Counted from the stretch's first letter, positions 17,279 to 25,809 are shown. The stretch: 64,000 nucleotides of DNA from Caballeronia megalochromosomata (GCA_001580565.1 LRBF01000250.1:1-64000), one strand, 5' to 3'. Notes: generated by a model not told the origin, from the letters alone. Numbers and translations are program-made.

Positions 17279-18289
17279 ATGACGATTCGCGTTGCAATCA
17301 ACGGCTACGGCCGGATCGGCCGCAACACGCTGCGCGCCCTCTATGAGAACGGCAAGAAGCACGATATCGAGATCGTCGCCATCAACGATCTCGGCGATGC
17401 CAAGACGAACGCGCACCTGACGCAATATGACACCGCGCACGGCAAGTTCCCGGGCGAAGTGTCGGTGGACGGCGATTACCTCGTCGTCAACGGCGACAAG
17501 ATCCGCGTGCTGGCGAACCGCAACCCGGCGGAACTGCCGTGGGGCGAGCTGAAGGTCGACGTGGTGATGGAGTGCACGGGCTTCTTCACGACGAAGGAAA
17601 AGGCGAGCGCGCACATCAAGGGCGGTGCGAAGAAGGTCATCATCTCGGCGCCGGGCGGCAAGGACGTGGACGCGACCGTCGTGTACGGCGTGAACCATAA
17701 CGTGCTGAAGGCGTCGGACACGGTCATCTCGAACGCGTCGTGCACGACGAACTGCCTCGCGCCGCTCGTCAAGCCGCTGAACGACAAGATCGGCCTGGTG
17801 AACGGTCTGATGACCACGATCCACGCCTACACGAACGATCAGGTTCTGACCGACGTGTACCACGAAGACCTGCGCCGCGCGCGCTCGGCCACGCACAGCC
17901 AGATCCCGACGAAGACGGGCGCGGCTTCGGCTGTCGGCCTCGTGCTGCCGGAACTGAACGGCAAGCTGGATGGCTACGCGATCCGCGTGCCGACGATCAA
18001 CGTGTCGGTGGTCGATCTGTCGTTCATCGCCGCGCGCGACACGACGGTTGAGGAAGTCAACAAGATCATGAAGGAAGCGTCGGAAGGCGCGCTGAAGGGC
18101 GTGCTCGGCTACAACGATGCGCCGCTGGTCTCGATCGACTACAACCACAACCCGGCTTCGTCGACGTTCGACTCGACGCTCACGAAGGTCTCGGGCCGTC
18201 TCGTGAAGGTATCGAGCTGGTACGACAACGAGTGGGGCTTCTCGAACCGCATGCTGGATACGGCTGTCGCGCTCGCGAACGCCAAGTAA
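17279..18289 (+). CDS. gapA: Glyceraldehyde-3-phosphate dehydrogenase
   Basis: This 336-residue homotetrameric enzyme oxidises glyceraldehyde-3-phosphate to 1,3-bisphosphoglycerate with NAD+. GYGRIGRNTLRA begins the NAD fold and the catalytic Cys155 lies in SNASCTTNCL. The WYDNEWGFSNRM C-terminal motif is intact. An AAGGAGATAGACC Shine-Dalgarno precedes the ATG. It lies downstream of tkt and ends at a strong UUCG-loop terminator. Confidence 0.97.
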   Translation: MTIRVAINGYGRIGRNTLRALYENGKKHDIEIVAINDLGDAKTNAHLTQYDTAHGKFPGEVSVDGDYLVVNGDKIRVLANRNPAELPWGELKVDVVMECTGFFTTKEKASAHIKGGAKKVIISAPGGKDVDATVVYGVNHNVLKASDTVISNASCTTNCLAPLVKPLNDKIGLVNGLMTTIHAYTNDQVLTDVYHEDLRRARSATHSQIPTKTGAASAVGLVLPELNGKLDGYAIRVPTINVSVVDLSFIAARDTTVEEVNKIMKEASEGALKGVLGYNDAPLVSIDYNHNPASSTFDSTLTKVSGRLVKVSSWYDNEWGFSNRMLDTAVALANAK

Positions 18290-18308
18290 GTTTCGGCTCG
18301 CTGAAACG

Positions 18309-18340
18309 ACAAAGCCGCTCTTCGGAGCGGCTTTGTTTTT
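18309..18340 (+). terminator. Terminator of gapA
   Basis: A 12-bp stem, ACAAAGCCGCTC / GAGCGGCTTTGT, with a TTCG tetraloop (18321-18324) and a following T-run. Confidence 0.93.
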
Positions 18341-18364
18341 GGTGCTTCAGTCCGCGTTGCTGCT

Positions 18365-18754
18365 TTACGCGAGCTTCTCCCGCAGGAACGACACGACGTA
18401 CGGCGTCGCCGCCGCCGCAACGGTGGCTGCCGTGCCGGGATCGATGCCCATGCGTGCGGCGATCGATTCGGCGACGCGCCCCGTGAGAACGCCTTCGCCA
18501 CCTTCCTCCATCGATTTCAGAAAGCCGTCACCCCGCACGAGTCCGGCGGCGAACGCGGCGAAAAAGCTCTTGCCGGGGTGATCGCCCAGCAAGCCCTGGC
18601 TCTGTTCTTCGGCGTGTGCGTGCGCGGTCTCCGCGGCGGTACTGAGCATCTGCTGGCTATCTTCGGGGCTGAAGCCCTGGTCGGTCAGCGCCTGCGTGGC
18701 TTGCGCGCCGTGATCCGAGGATAGAAATTCCGAAACGAGTTGTTGCATGTCCAT
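18365..18754 (-). CDS. Hypothetical protein, Ala-rich, unknown function
   Basis: This 129-residue acidic, Ala- and Gln-rich protein starts at an ATG with an AGAGGAG ribosome site about 9 bases upstream. No signal peptide or clear transmembrane segment is seen. It has a helical N-terminus (MDMQQLVSEFLSS), a Gly-rich middle and a hydrophobic C-terminal helix ending in SFLREKLA. The pattern faintly recalls small DUF937/YidB-like proteins, but I would not assign it. It is isolated, converging with gapA and 114 bp beyond the stop of the GntR gene. Confidence 0.7.
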   Translation of the reverse strand: MDMQQLVSEFLSSDHGAQATQALTDQGFSPEDSQQMLSTAAETAHAHAEEQSQGLLGDHPGKSFFAAFAAGLVRGDGFLKSMEEGGEGVLTGRVAESIAARMGIDPGTAATVAAAATPYVVSFLREKLA

Positions 18755-18868
18755 CGACGCGGCTCCTCTTGATGTTCGTCAATTGCAGGGCAGCGCAAGC
18801 GAATAGAAAACTCCATCACGTACGGCCCTTGCTGAGACTCACGACATCAAAAGAAGTGCCGCATGCGC

Positions 18869-19564
18869 TCACGCTTTGTTGGGCACCGGAAAATGCACGC
18901 CCGCGCGCTGCGCCGCATTGACGATGTGCCCTTCGATCGCGCGGCCGGCCTTCTCTCCGTCGCGCGCCTTCAGCGCCTCGATGATCACCGCGTGCTCGTG
19001 ATACGTCGACAACACCAGTTCGCGCCGATAAAACGGCAGGCGCTGGCTTTCCTTCATGATGTCGGCGCTGCCGCGCAGGATCGATTCGATCGCCGCGTTC
19101 CCCGCGAGACTCACGATGCGCATATGGAACGCGAAGTCCAGTTGCGCGGCTTCCTCGAGCGCCGATTCCGTCAACGCGGCGTGCAGCGAATCGAGATTGT
19201 CGTCGAGCCAGTCGATGTCCGAATCGCCGATCGAATGCGCCGCGAGCCGTGCGACGAATCCTTCCAGCGCGAAACGCATCTGATATGTGTCCGGCAGCGA
19301 TGCCTGATCCGCGAAGCGCCACGGATGTGCGGTGCTCGCCTGCGCGTTGTTGACGTACACGCCCTTGCCGGGACGGATATGCAGCATGCCGAGCGCTTCG
19401 AGCGTCGAGAGCGCCTCGCGCAGCGATGCGCGGCTGATCGCGAGTTCCTCTGATAGTTGCCGTTGCGCCGGCAGCAGGCTCCCGACCGGGTACATGCTCG
19501 ATTCGATGCGTTCGCGAATGGTCGCGATCGCGGCGTCGGTCACGGTGTGCGGGACGTTTTTCAT
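18869..19564 (-). CDS. GntR-family transcriptional regulator, FCD (FadR) subfamily
   Basis: The 231-residue protein has an N-terminal winged helix (IRERIESSMYPVGSLLPAQRQLSEELAISRASLREAL, read as separate motifs) and a C-terminal FCD all-helical ligand domain. The FCD metal ligands are probably Asp/His in LDFAFHMRIV and the later His in YHEHAVI and EGHIVNAA. It is divergent from the DctA-type transporter, allantoicase and ureidoglycolate lyase genes, and FadR-like palindromes lie between them. It is therefore probably the local repressor of allantoin catabolism, released by a pathway intermediate (inferred). Confidence 0.9.
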   Translation of the reverse strand: MKNVPHTVTDAAIATIRERIESSMYPVGSLLPAQRQLSEELAISRASLREALSTLEALGMLHIRPGKGVYVNNAQASTAHPWRFADQASLPDTYQMRFALEGFVARLAAHSIGDSDIDWLDDNLDSLHAALTESALEEAAQLDFAFHMRIVSLAGNAAIESILRGSADIMKESQRLPFYRRELVLSTYHEHAVIIEALKARDGEKAGRAIEGHIVNAAQRAGVHFPVPNKA

Positions 19565-19584
19565 AGGAGGAAAACAGTATTGGC

Positions 19585-19595
19585 CGGTCTGACCG
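19585..19595. promoter_or_regulatory. Operator-like palindrome near the gntR start
   Basis: CGGTCTGACCG is a perfect 5+1+5 palindrome 21 bp upstream of the regulator start. It is similar in half-site (GGTC/GACC) to the palindrome at 19733, suggesting autoregulation. Confidence 0.45.
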
Positions 19596-19690
19596 CCATT
19601 GTATGCGTGTACCGCACGCGCGTGTGAACGACCGTTTTCCGTCCATTTTCGTGCCCGCCCGGAACAGGGTAAACCGGTACGAATGCTTTC

Positions 19691-19719
19691 TTGACGGCTC
19701 TATATCGGTTTTCTAATAT
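19691..19719 (+). promoter_or_regulatory. Sigma-70 promoter of the transporter-allantoicase operon
   Basis: TTGACG (19691-19696), 17-bp spacer, TAATAT (19714-19719). A start site near 19726 would place the operator at 19733-19747 just downstream, as expected for a repressor. Confidence 0.75.
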
Positions 19720-19732
19720 TCCACATCACAGC

Positions 19733-19747
19733 ACTGGTCCGACCAGT
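19733..19747. promoter_or_regulatory. FadR-type GntR operator
   Basis: ACTGGTC-C-GACCAGT is a perfect 7+1+7 palindrome containing TGGTNNNACCA, the typical FCD/FadR-subfamily operator form. It overlaps about +7 to +21 of the predicted transcript. Confidence 0.65.
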
Positions 19748-19792
19748 CGGAACAGTTGCTCAGGTCCTGAGACATTAGACGAGGAGACGGTC

Positions 19793-21118
19793 GTGTCAAG
19801 ATTTCTGAATTCGCTGTTCGGCAGGGTGATGATCGCGCTGGTCATCGGCATCGTTGTAGGCGCGCTGTTTCCGCAATTCGGTCAGTCATTGCGGCCGCTG
19901 GGCGACGGCTTTCTGAAGCTCATCAAGATGGTGATCGGGCCGATCGTGTTCTGCGTCGTCGTGAGCGGCATGGCGAGCGCGGGCGATCTGAAGAAGGTCG
20001 GACGCGTCGGGCTGAAGGCGGTCGTCTACTTCGAGATCATGACGACGCTCGCGCTCATCATCGGCGCGATTCTCGCGTGGATCACGCGCCCGGGCGTCGG
20101 CATGAACATCGATCTGCATACGCTCAATGCCGCGTCGCTCGCCACGTACACCGAGCATGCGAAGAGCCTGAAGGACACCGCGGGCTTCCTGCTCAAGATC
20201 ATCCCCGACACCGCCGTCGATGCCTTCGCGAAGGGCGACATCCTGCAAGTGCTCGTGTTCGCCATCCTGTTCGGCTCGGCGCTCTCGATGCTCGGCGACA
20301 AGGCGCAGCGCGTGACGGTGTTCATCGACGAGCTGTCGAACGTGTTCTTCCGCATCATGGCGTTCATCATCAAGCTCGCGCCGCTCGGCGTGCTCGGCGC
20401 GATCGCGTTCACGACCGGCCAGTATGGCGTCGCGTCGCTCAAGCAGCTGGGTCTGCTCGTGATCGTGTTCTACGCGAGCTGCTTCCTCTTCGTGTTCGTC
20501 GTGCTGGGCGTGGTGATGCGGCTCGCGGGCTTCTCGATCTTCAAGCTCGTGCGCTATCTGCGTGAAGAATTGTCGATTGTGCTCGGCACCGCTTCGTCCG
20601 ATGCCGTGCTGCCGCAGGTCATGCGCAAGCTCGAATGGATGGGCGTGAAGGATTCGACCGTCGGTCTCGTGATTCCGACCGGCTACTCGTTCAACCTCGA
20701 CGGCTTCTCGATCTATCTCACGCTCGCGGTGATCTTCATCGCTCAGGCCACCAACACGCCGCTGTCGCTGCATGACCTGATCGTCGTCGTGCTCGTGTCG
20801 CTGGTGACGTCCAAGGGCGCGCACGGCATTCCCGGCTCGGCGATCGTGATTCTCGCCGCGACGCTCTCCGCCATTCCCGCGATTCCCGTGCTCGGCCTCG
20901 TGCTGATTCTGCCGGTCGACTGGTTCGTCGGCATCGCGCGGGCCGTGACCAACCTGATCGGCAACTGCGTGGCGACGGTGGTCGTCGGCGTGTGGGAGAA
21001 CGACATCGACCGGGCGCGCGCCAAGCGCGTGCTCGACCAGGACGCCGAATACCGCTTCGTGCCCGCCGCGCCGGAACCCGCGCACGGTCACGCTCACGAA
21101 AACGCACACGCAATCTGA
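19793..21118 (+). CDS. DctA-type dicarboxylate:cation symporter
   Basis: This 441-residue member of the DAACS (SLC1-like) family is related to C4-dicarboxylate carrier DctA. It starts at GTG 19793 with GAGGAGA just upstream. About eight membrane helices and re-entrant loops are visible. Landmarks are GTASSDAVLP (hairpin 1), GYSFNLDGFSIYLT (the conserved NxD region of helix 7) and SKGAHGIPGSAIVILAAT (hairpin 2). The tail is His-rich (HGHAHENAHAI). It precedes allantoicase by 25 bp under a GntR-controlled promoter, so its physiological substrate may be a ureide acid or a dicarboxylate linked to purine breakdown rather than succinate; this is inference. Confidence 0.9.
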   Translation: MSRFLNSLFGRVMIALVIGIVVGALFPQFGQSLRPLGDGFLKLIKMVIGPIVFCVVVSGMASAGDLKKVGRVGLKAVVYFEIMTTLALIIGAILAWITRPGVGMNIDLHTLNAASLATYTEHAKSLKDTAGFLLKIIPDTAVDAFAKGDILQVLVFAILFGSALSMLGDKAQRVTVFIDELSNVFFRIMAFIIKLAPLGVLGAIAFTTGQYGVASLKQLGLLVIVFYASCFLFVFVVLGVVMRLAGFSIFKLVRYLREELSIVLGTASSDAVLPQVMRKLEWMGVKDSTVGLVIPTGYSFNLDGFSIYLTLAVIFIAQATNTPLSLHDLIVVVLVSLVTSKGAHGIPGSAIVILAATLSAIPAIPVLGLVLILPVDWFVGIARAVTNLIGNCVATVVVGVWENDIDRARAKRVLDQDAEYRFVPAAPEPAHGHAHENAHAI

Positions 21119-21143
21119 TTCACCGCAACCGAAGGAAACCGAA

Positions 21144-22154
21144 ATGGCCAACCCGATTCTCGACGCAGACGCTCCCGCTTTCGCCCGCCGCTACATGAAC
21201 CTCGCGGACCCGCGGCTCGGCGCGCAGGCGCTCTTCGCCACCGACGAATTCTTCGCGCCGAAGGAACGCATGCTGGAGCCGCAGCCGGCGGTGTTCATTC
21301 CCGGCAAGTACGACGAGCACGGCAAGTGGATGGACGGCTGGGAGACGCGCCGCAAGCGCACGACGGGCTACGACTACTGCATCATCAAGCTCGCGCGCGC
21401 GGGCGTGATTCACGGCATCGACATCGACACGAGCCACTTCACCGGCAATTTCCCGCCGGCGGCGTCGATCGAAGCGTGCTACAGCGAAAGCGGCAATCCG
21501 CAGGAAACCGGCGACTGGCGCGAGATCGTGCCGTCGACGACGCTGCAGGGCAATCATCATCACTATCTCGAGATCGGCGACACGCGCGCCTACACGCATC
21601 TGCGCGTGAACATTTATCCCGATGGCGGCATTGCGCGCCTGCGCGTCTACGGGCAGCCGAAGACGGATTTCTCGCGCGTCGAACGCGGCACGCTGCTCGA
21701 TCTCGCGGCGATCGAAAACGGCGCGTATCTCGTTGCGGCGAACAATCAGCACTTCGGACCCGCATCGCAAATGCTGATGCCGGGACGCGGCGTGAACATG
21801 GGCGACGGCTGGGAAACGCGCCGGCGCCGTGAGCCGGGCAACGACTGGGCGATCGTCGCATTGGCGAATCCCGGCGTGATCCGCGCGATCGAAGTGGATA
21901 CCGCGCACTTCAAGGGCAACTATCCGGACCGCTGCTCGCTGCAGGCGGCGCGCGTGGAAGGCGGCACGGATGAGTCGCTCGTCACGCAGGCGATGTTCTG
22001 GCCCGTCCTGCTCGGCGAGCAGAAGCTCTCGATGGACAACGTGCATCGCTTCGAACAGGAGATTGCCGCGCTCGGACCGGTGACGCACGTGCGCTTCAAC
22101 ATCTATCCGGATGGCGGCGTGTCGCGCTTGCGCATCTTCGGGGAAATCGAATGA
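21144..22154 (+). CDS. alc: Allantoicase
   Basis: This 336-residue enzyme hydrolyses allantoate to ureidoglycolate and urea. It is built from two homologous jelly-roll repeats, visible as the pair GKWMDGWETRRKR (about 62) and MGDGWETRRRREPG (about 220), each followed by a THLRVNIYPDGGIARLR / THVRFNIYPDGGVSRLR strand. The start follows a GAAGGA site. Its stop overlaps the start of the ureidoglycolate lyase gene (ATGA), so product transfer to the next enzyme is matched by translational coupling. Confidence 0.96.
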   Translation: MANPILDADAPAFARRYMNLADPRLGAQALFATDEFFAPKERMLEPQPAVFIPGKYDEHGKWMDGWETRRKRTTGYDYCIIKLARAGVIHGIDIDTSHFTGNFPPAASIEACYSESGNPQETGDWREIVPSTTLQGNHHHYLEIGDTRAYTHLRVNIYPDGGIARLRVYGQPKTDFSRVERGTLLDLAAIENGAYLVAANNQHFGPASQMLMPGRGVNMGDGWETRRRREPGNDWAIVALANPGVIRAIEVDTAHFKGNYPDRCSLQAARVEGGTDESLVTQAMFWPVLLGEQKLSMDNVHRFEQEIAALGPVTHVRFNIYPDGGVSRLRIFGEIE

Positions 22155-22660
22155 AGACGCTGACGCTCGAACCGCTGACGCGCGAAGCCTTCGCGCCGTT
22201 CGGCGACGTGATCGAACTCGAAGGCGCGCGCCATTTCCCGATCAACGCGGGCACGACCGAGCGCTTTCACGATCTCGCGAACGTGGAGGTCGGCTTCGAG
22301 AGCGGCGGGCGGCCGCTCATCAACGTGTTTCGCGGGCAGCCGCGCCCGCAGCCGGTCGTAATCTCGATGATGGAGCGGCATCCGCTCGGCAGCCAGGCGT
22401 TCGTGCCGCTCGCGGACGTGCGCTATCTCGTGGTCGTCGCGCCCGCGGGCGAGTTCGATCCGGCAAAGCTGCGCGCCTTTTACGCGCGCGGCTGGCAAGG
22501 CGTGAACTACGCGCGCGGCGTGTGGCATCACCCGCTGATCGTGCTCGACAAGGCTGGGGATTTCATCGTCGTGGATCGCGGCGGCGATCTGCCGAATTGC
22601 GACGAGATCGATCTGCCGGAGCGATACACGCTGGTCGAACACGAAGTGCACGCCGCGTGA
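22151..22660 (+). CDS. allA: Ureidoglycolate lyase
   Basis: This 169-residue cupin-fold enzyme splits ureidoglycolate into glyoxylate and urea, the step after allantoicase. Conserved family segments are FGDVIE near residue 16, INVFRGQPR, MMERHPLGSQAFVPL near the middle, and the metal/substrate region GVWHHPLIVLD. It overlaps alc by 4 bp and is the last gene of the operon, which ends in a strong terminator at 22728. No allantoinase or urate-oxidase gene lies in the window. Confidence 0.95.
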   Translation: MKTLTLEPLTREAFAPFGDVIELEGARHFPINAGTTERFHDLANVEVGFESGGRPLINVFRGQPRPQPVVISMMERHPLGSQAFVPLADVRYLVVVAPAGEFDPAKLRAFYARGWQGVNYARGVWHHPLIVLDKAGDFIVVDRGGDLPNCDEIDLPERYTLVEHEVHAA

Positions 22661-22727
22661 CACGCTAATCGAAATGCAATTGCGAATCGGTCGCAGACGC
22701 AAAACACGGAACGTACAGGCGAAACGA

Positions 22728-22764
22728 AACCGCCGTCCATCGACCCGATGGACGGCGGTTTTTT
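22728..22764 (+). terminator. Terminator of the allantoicase operon
   Basis: A 15-bp perfect stem (22728-22742 with 22746-22760), loop ACC, followed by TTTT. It lies between allA and the convergent fur gene. Confidence 0.9.
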
Positions 22765-22794
22765 CATCCGCGCGCCGGAAACGGCGCGCGAACC

Positions 22795-23223
22795 TCAATG
22801 CTTGCGGTGCGGGCAGTTTTCCTTCGTGCATGCGCCGTACAGCGCGAGCGCATGCTCGTGGAGCTTGAAGCCGCGATCCTTCGCGATCGATTGCTGACGA
22901 CGTTCGATCTCGGCATCGAAGAACTCTTCCACGCGGCCGCAGTCGATGCACACGAGGTGATCGTGATGCGATCCCTCATTGAGCTCGAAGACGGCCTTGC
23001 CCGATTCGAAATTGCTTCGCGACAACAGGCCGGCCTGCTCGAACTGCGTGAGCACGCGATAAACCGTCGCGAGACCGATATCGAGCTCTTCGTTGAGCAG
23101 GCTTCGATACACGTCTTCCGCGGTCAGATGGCGCACCGGACTATGCTGAAAAATTTCGAGAATCTTGAGGCGGGGCAGGGTCGCCTTGAGACCGATATTT
23201 TTGAGATCGGCGGGATTGGTCAT
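22795..23223 (-). CDS. fur: Ferric uptake regulator Fur
   Basis: This 142-residue dimeric Fe(II)-dependent repressor has a winged-helix domain (residues 1-85: LKATLPRLKILEIF, LDIGLATVYRVLTQFE). The C-terminal dimerisation domain carries the HHDHLVC motif, a CxxC (CIDCG) and a later Cys pair (ACTKENCPHRKH). Length and start are standard. It is divergent from bamE, the usual fur-omlA arrangement of proteobacteria. I see no convincing Fur box in the short intergenic region. Confidence 0.97.
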   Translation of the reverse strand: MTNPADLKNIGLKATLPRLKILEIFQHSPVRHLTAEDVYRSLLNEELDIGLATVYRVLTQFEQAGLLSRSNFESGKAVFELNEGSHHDHLVCIDCGRVEEFFDAEIERRQQSIAKDRGFKLHEHALALYGACTKENCPHRKH

Positions 23224-23398
23224 GGCTAGGCATCCCTAGAGTACAATTCAAGGTTCTCATAGTAATGCGTTTTTCCAATTCCCGACATCCCGCGCGGACG
23301 CAAGGCGAATTGGACGAAAAGAGCGCGACCTCGGAGCGCCTCGCGTGATAGGTGAAATGTTTTCCAAATCTTTATCGAATTGCAGGGAGAGCCGTCGC

Positions 23399-24199
23399 AT
23401 GCGGGGAACCGTGATCGCAGCAACCTTGGCCGCATTGCTCGCCGGCTGCACGGCGTACGACAGCGTCACGCAGAAGATCGCGCAAAGCATCACACCGTAT
23501 CGGATCACGGTCGTGCAAGGCAATTTCGTTTCGCAGGAAGCGGCGAACCAGATGCAGGTCGGCATGTCGCGTGACCAGGTGAAGCAGCTTCTCGGTACGC
23601 CGCTTCTGACCGACATGTTCCACGCCGATCGCTGGGACTATGTGTTCTATTTCAAGCGCGGGTCGACGTCCGTCGTGCAGCAGCGTGACTTCGTCGTGAA
23701 CTTTGCGAGCGATCGTGTCGTGAGCTGGTCGGGCGGCGAGAATCTGCCTTCCAACCTCGAACTGCTTGCGGAAATCGACGGCGACAAGGGCGTCAAGGTC
23801 GCGAACGCAGCCGCGACCGCGGCGGCATCGGCGCCGGTGGCGTCGACGGCGGCAGTGACCGCGCCGGGCGGCGAACCGTCCACGCAGCCGAACACGGCAG
23901 CGGCCTTCGCGGGCGACGCCAATCAGCAAGCCGCGCAGGCCGCCAATCGCGCAACGGCACAGGTCGACATGCCGACGGGCCGCACGCAGTCATCGGTACG
24001 GTCGAACGTGCCGACGACGGCGGGCGGCGCGCCCGGTTCGAACAGCCAGAGCGGCAGCAACTCGCAGATTCAATTGCAGCGCCGGCCGCAGACGATCAAC
24101 ATTCCGGACAGCAGCGCGGTGGGTCCGGCGAGTACGTCGCCGGCGCCGGCCAACGCGAGCGGTCAGGGGCAGTTCTATCTGCCGCAGCAGAGCCAGTAA
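23399..24199 (+). CDS. bamE: Outer-membrane assembly lipoprotein BamE (OmlA), long C-terminal tail
   Basis: BamE is a lipoprotein of the BAM outer-membrane barrel-assembly complex. The start MRGTVIAA (23399) follows an AGGGAG site and gives lipobox LAGC with Cys17; in-frame GTG 23345 or ATG 23357 would add 14-18 residues. The SmpA/OmlA domain (YRITVVQGNFVSQE, GMSRDQVKQLLGTPLL, DRWDYVFYFKRG) spans about residues 38-125. At 266 residues it is more than twice the E. coli protein: residues about 140-266 are Ala/Ser/Gln/Thr/Asn-rich low complexity. The role of this tail is unknown. Confidence 0.92.
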   Translation: MRGTVIAATLAALLAGCTAYDSVTQKIAQSITPYRITVVQGNFVSQEAANQMQVGMSRDQVKQLLGTPLLTDMFHADRWDYVFYFKRGSTSVVQQRDFVVNFASDRVVSWSGGENLPSNLELLAEIDGDKGVKVANAAATAAASAPVASTAAVTAPGGEPSTQPNTAAAFAGDANQQAAQAANRATAQVDMPTGRTQSSVRSNVPTTAGGAPGSNSQSGSNSQIQLQRRPQTINIPDSSAVGPASTSPAPANASGQGQFYLPQQSQ

Positions 24200-24319
24200 G
24201 CAGTTCAGCCGTTCGAGGATGAAGCCGCGCCGGGCGTTTTCACGCGGCGCCGCTTCAGCCGCATCGCCAATTCGCTTCATCCATCGCGCGTGCCGCGCGC
24301 GGTTCAACACGAGACTGCC

Positions 24320-25117
24320 ATGAAGATCGCCATCGCCGGTGCATCGGGCCGCATGGGCCGGATGCTGATCGAAACCGTTCTCAACGATTCCGAAGCGCAA
24401 CTCGCCGGCGCGCTCGACCGGCCCGGCGTGGCGCAACTGGGGCAGGACGCGGGCGCGTTCCTCGGCAAAACCACGGGTGTGCTGCTGACCGACGACATCG
24501 AGCGCGTGTTCGCCGACGCCGATTACCTGATCGACTTCACGCGTCCCGAAGGCACGTTGACGCATCTCGAAGCCGCGCTGCGCCACAACGTGAAGATGAT
24601 CATCGGCACGACGGGTTTCTCTGACGAGCAGAAGGCGCAGTTGAAGCAGGCGGGCGAGAAGATCGGCGTGGTGTTCGCGCCGAACATGAGCGTCGGCGTG
24701 AACGTCACGATGAAGCTGCTCGAATTCGCAGCGAAGCATTTCGCCACCGGCTACGACATCGAAATCATCGAGGCGCACCACCGGCACAAGGTCGACGCGC
24801 CGTCGGGCACCGCGCTCGGCATGGGCGAGGTGATCGCCCACGCGCTCGGCCGCGACCTGAAGGACTGCGCCGTGTACGCGCGCGAAGGCGTGACGGGCGA
24901 GCGCGATCCGTCGACCATCGGCTTTTCTGCGATTCGCGGCGGCGATATCGTCGGCGATCATACGGTGCTCTTCGCGGGCATCGGCGAGCGCATCGAAATC
25001 ACGCACAAGTCGGCGAGCCGTCTGTCCTATGCGCAAGGCGCGCTGCGCGCCGCGCGTTTCCTGCAAGGGCACGACAAAGGCTTCTTCGATATGCAGGACG
25101 TTCTCGGCCTGCGCTGA
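24320..25117 (+). CDS. dapB: 4-hydroxy-tetrahydrodipicolinate reductase
   Basis: DapB reduces hydroxy-tetrahydrodipicolinate with NAD(P)H in the lysine/diaminopimelate pathway. The 265-residue protein has the N-terminal nucleotide motif GASGRMGRMLIE, the GTTGF loop and the catalytic/substrate motif EIIEAHHRHKVDAPSGTA (His-His and Lys). ATG at 24320 fits the family; the upstream extension is not conserved. It lies 120 bp after bamE and 14 bp before the ExbB-like gene. Confidence 0.96.
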   Translation: MKIAIAGASGRMGRMLIETVLNDSEAQLAGALDRPGVAQLGQDAGAFLGKTTGVLLTDDIERVFADADYLIDFTRPEGTLTHLEAALRHNVKMIIGTTGFSDEQKAQLKQAGEKIGVVFAPNMSVGVNVTMKLLEFAAKHFATGYDIEIIEAHHRHKVDAPSGTALGMGEVIAHALGRDLKDCAVYAREGVTGERDPSTIGFSAIRGGDIVGDHTVLFAGIGERIEITHKSASRLSYAQGALRAARFLQGHDKGFFDMQDVLGLR

Positions 25118-25131
25118 GTCATCTCTCGACG

Positions 25132-25797
25132 ATGGCGGCAACCGGCGTTATCCACTACCTTCAATCCGGCGATGCCGTGACGCACGCGGTCGCGGGCTTG
25201 CTGCTCGCGATGTCGCTCGCGAGCTGGTGCTTCCTGCTCGCGAAAGCGTGGATTCTCGCGCGTGCGAAATGGCAGGGGCCGCGCGCGCTGCAGCGCTTCT
25301 GGCAGGCGCCGAGTCTGAAAGACGGGATCGGCGCATTGCGGCGCGTCGATCGCGAGCGTGTGTTTCTGCCGCTTGCGGAGGCCGCGTGGCACGCATCGGA
25401 AGCTGAAATGCCCGGCGCGCTCCTGGCCCGCGTGGAGCGCAGTGAGCGCGTGCTGCGCGCGCTGCGTCACGCGTTGCTCCGCTCGCAACGCAGACTCGAA
25501 TTCGGCCAGGTTCTGCTCGCATCGGTGGGCAGCACGGCGCCGTTCGTCGGCCTGCTCGGCACCGTGTGGGGCATTTATCACGCGCTCGGCAGCATTGCGT
25601 CGAGCGGACAGGCGATGATCGAAAACGTCGCCGGGCCGGTCGGCGAGGCGCTCATCATGACGGCGTTCGGCCTGGTCGTCGCGATTCCCGCCGTGCTCGC
25701 GTACAACGTGCTCGGCCGCTACGTGCGGCAGATTTCCGAGGAGCTCGACGGCTTCGCGCACGATCTGCACGCGTTCATTTGCGGCCCGGCCGACTAG
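25132..25797 (+). CDS. MotA/TolQ/ExbB proton-channel family protein
   Basis: This 221-residue inner-membrane subunit of an ExbB/ExbD-type proton-driven motor has three hydrophobic helices (about residues 17-40, 120-145, 160-185). The family signature GSTAPFVGLLGTVWGIYHAL and the following ENVAGPVGEALIMTAFGLVVAIPAVLAYN segment are intact. It is followed 12 bp later by the ExbD partner. No tonB or TonB-dependent receptor is adjacent, so the energised protein is unknown; a true TolQ/TolR pair is encoded at 61.9-63.0 kb. Confidence 0.92.
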   Translation: MAATGVIHYLQSGDAVTHAVAGLLLAMSLASWCFLLAKAWILARAKWQGPRALQRFWQAPSLKDGIGALRRVDRERVFLPLAEAAWHASEAEMPGALLARVERSERVLRALRHALLRSQRRLEFGQVLLASVGSTAPFVGLLGTVWGIYHALGSIASSGQAMIENVAGPVGEALIMTAFGLVVAIPAVLAYNVLGRYVRQISEELDGFAHDLHAFICGPAD

Positions 25798-25809
25798 GAG
25801 CGCGTGACG

